Positions 63,590 through 64,000 of a stretch of DNA of 64,000 bases are shown here, one piece after another. Within the stretch, counting starts at the first letter, position 1; each line of letters starts with the position of its first letter. The notes beneath the pieces are model-generated. The model ran no database searches. It saw only the letters and a program-made list of their open reading frames with translations, and was not told where the DNA came from. This DNA is from Apus apus. Lineage: Eukaryota > Chordata > Aves > Apodiformes > Apodidae. Position numbers and translations under genes: made by a program. The stretch spans positions 34,589,501-34,653,500 of the forward strand of contig NC_067287.1 of assembly GCF_020740795.1 (NCBI RefSeq). Reading direction: 5' to 3'.

Positions 63590-64000
63590 TGCAAGAGCGC
63601 GATTTGTGAGCAGTGCAGTTTCTGAGGTGCCGTCGTGCCGTTTTTTAACCTATCTCGCCATTATTCATTCTCTGTTTCCAGAAGAATAGGAGAAAACGGC
63701 TTGAGCTCGGACTTGCGAAGGATGCGAAGGAAAGCAGGCGAGGCAGCTTCGGGAGCCTTTTCTGCGCCGGCGGGGACGATGGTCCCGGGCCGGGCAGGGC
63801 CAGGCGCTGGCTGCGGGGCCGGGCGGGCTGTCCCGGCTCCGCACGGGTACCGGGGGCCCCGCCGCATTGCGGGGGCCCTGCGGGAGCGGGGCCGGGGCGG
63901 GGCCGGGGGCGGAGGAGGCGGGCGGGGCGGGTCCCGGGGGCGCGCGGGCGGCCGCGTCCCGGCGACAGCCCCGAGAGCGGCGGGGCGGGGTGAGGCGGGC
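63590..64000. promoter_or_regulatory. CpG island at right edge, probable promoter of a neighbouring transcript
   Basis: GC and CpG content rise from about 63.6 kb and become extreme from 63.76 kb to the window end, with many GGGGCGGGG-type GC boxes (63888-63935 and 63980-63990). The island is cut by the window edge. A GGTGAG donor-like sequence near 63989 would suit a plus-strand first exon. A minus-strand 68-codon frame beginning at 63867 matches nothing I know. Neither direction nor gene can be assigned from what is visible. Confidence 0.65.

Noticed and set aside
1-64000. CRISPR arrays, bacterial operons, insertion sequences, tRNA or rRNA genes
   Set aside because: None is present. The sequence is vertebrate nuclear DNA, and no regularly spaced repeats or cloverleaf-forming segments with A and B boxes were noticed.

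Overview
The window is vertebrate nuclear DNA, most likely from a bird. It holds one complete protein-coding gene, FRZB (secreted frizzled-related protein 3, sFRP3), on the + strand in six exons spread over 18.5 kb. Every recognisable interspersed repeat is a fragment of the CR1 LINE, usually 5'-truncated. CR1-only repeats, short introns, low repeat density and GC-rich CpG islands fit an avian genome. Turtles and crocodilians also carry CR1, so the bird call is an inference.

Layout. 1-11.8 kb: gene-free upstream DNA with two CR1 remnants. 11.79-12.64 kb: CpG island with the TATA-less FRZB promoter, 5' UTR and exon 1. 12.1-30.6 kb: FRZB, with exon 1 encoding the signal peptide and frizzled cysteine-rich domain, exons 2-3 the linker and start of the netrin-like domain, exons 4-5 most of that domain, and exon 6 the basic C-terminus. 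All six splice junctions were joined by hand; they use GT/AG ends, keep one frame and give a 315-residue protein. 30.6-31.6 kb: 3' UTR with candidate poly(A) signals. 31.6-63.6 kb: about 32 kb without a recognisable gene, holding six CR1 fragments and a few candidate CTCF-type sites. 63.6-64.0 kb: a second CpG island, cut by the window edge, probably the promoter of a neighbouring transcript.

In mammals FRZB lies between NCKAP1 (beyond the FRZB 5' end) and DNAJC10 (beyond its 3' end, tail to tail). No exon of either was recognised here, so both flanks look intergenic.

The most unusual feature is a pair of CR1 fragments in opposite orientation, 5.9 kb apart (48,485-48,975 and 54,891-55,381). 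They match at 489 of 491 positions without a gap, yet the CR1 sequence immediately outside the matched tract is strongly diverged on both sides. This is the pattern expected from recent gene conversion between inverted repeats, or from an assembly artefact. A second point of interest is that the FRZB exon 1 frame stays open 311 nt into intron 1 and ends just before a canonical poly(A) signal, which could yield a CRD-only isoform.
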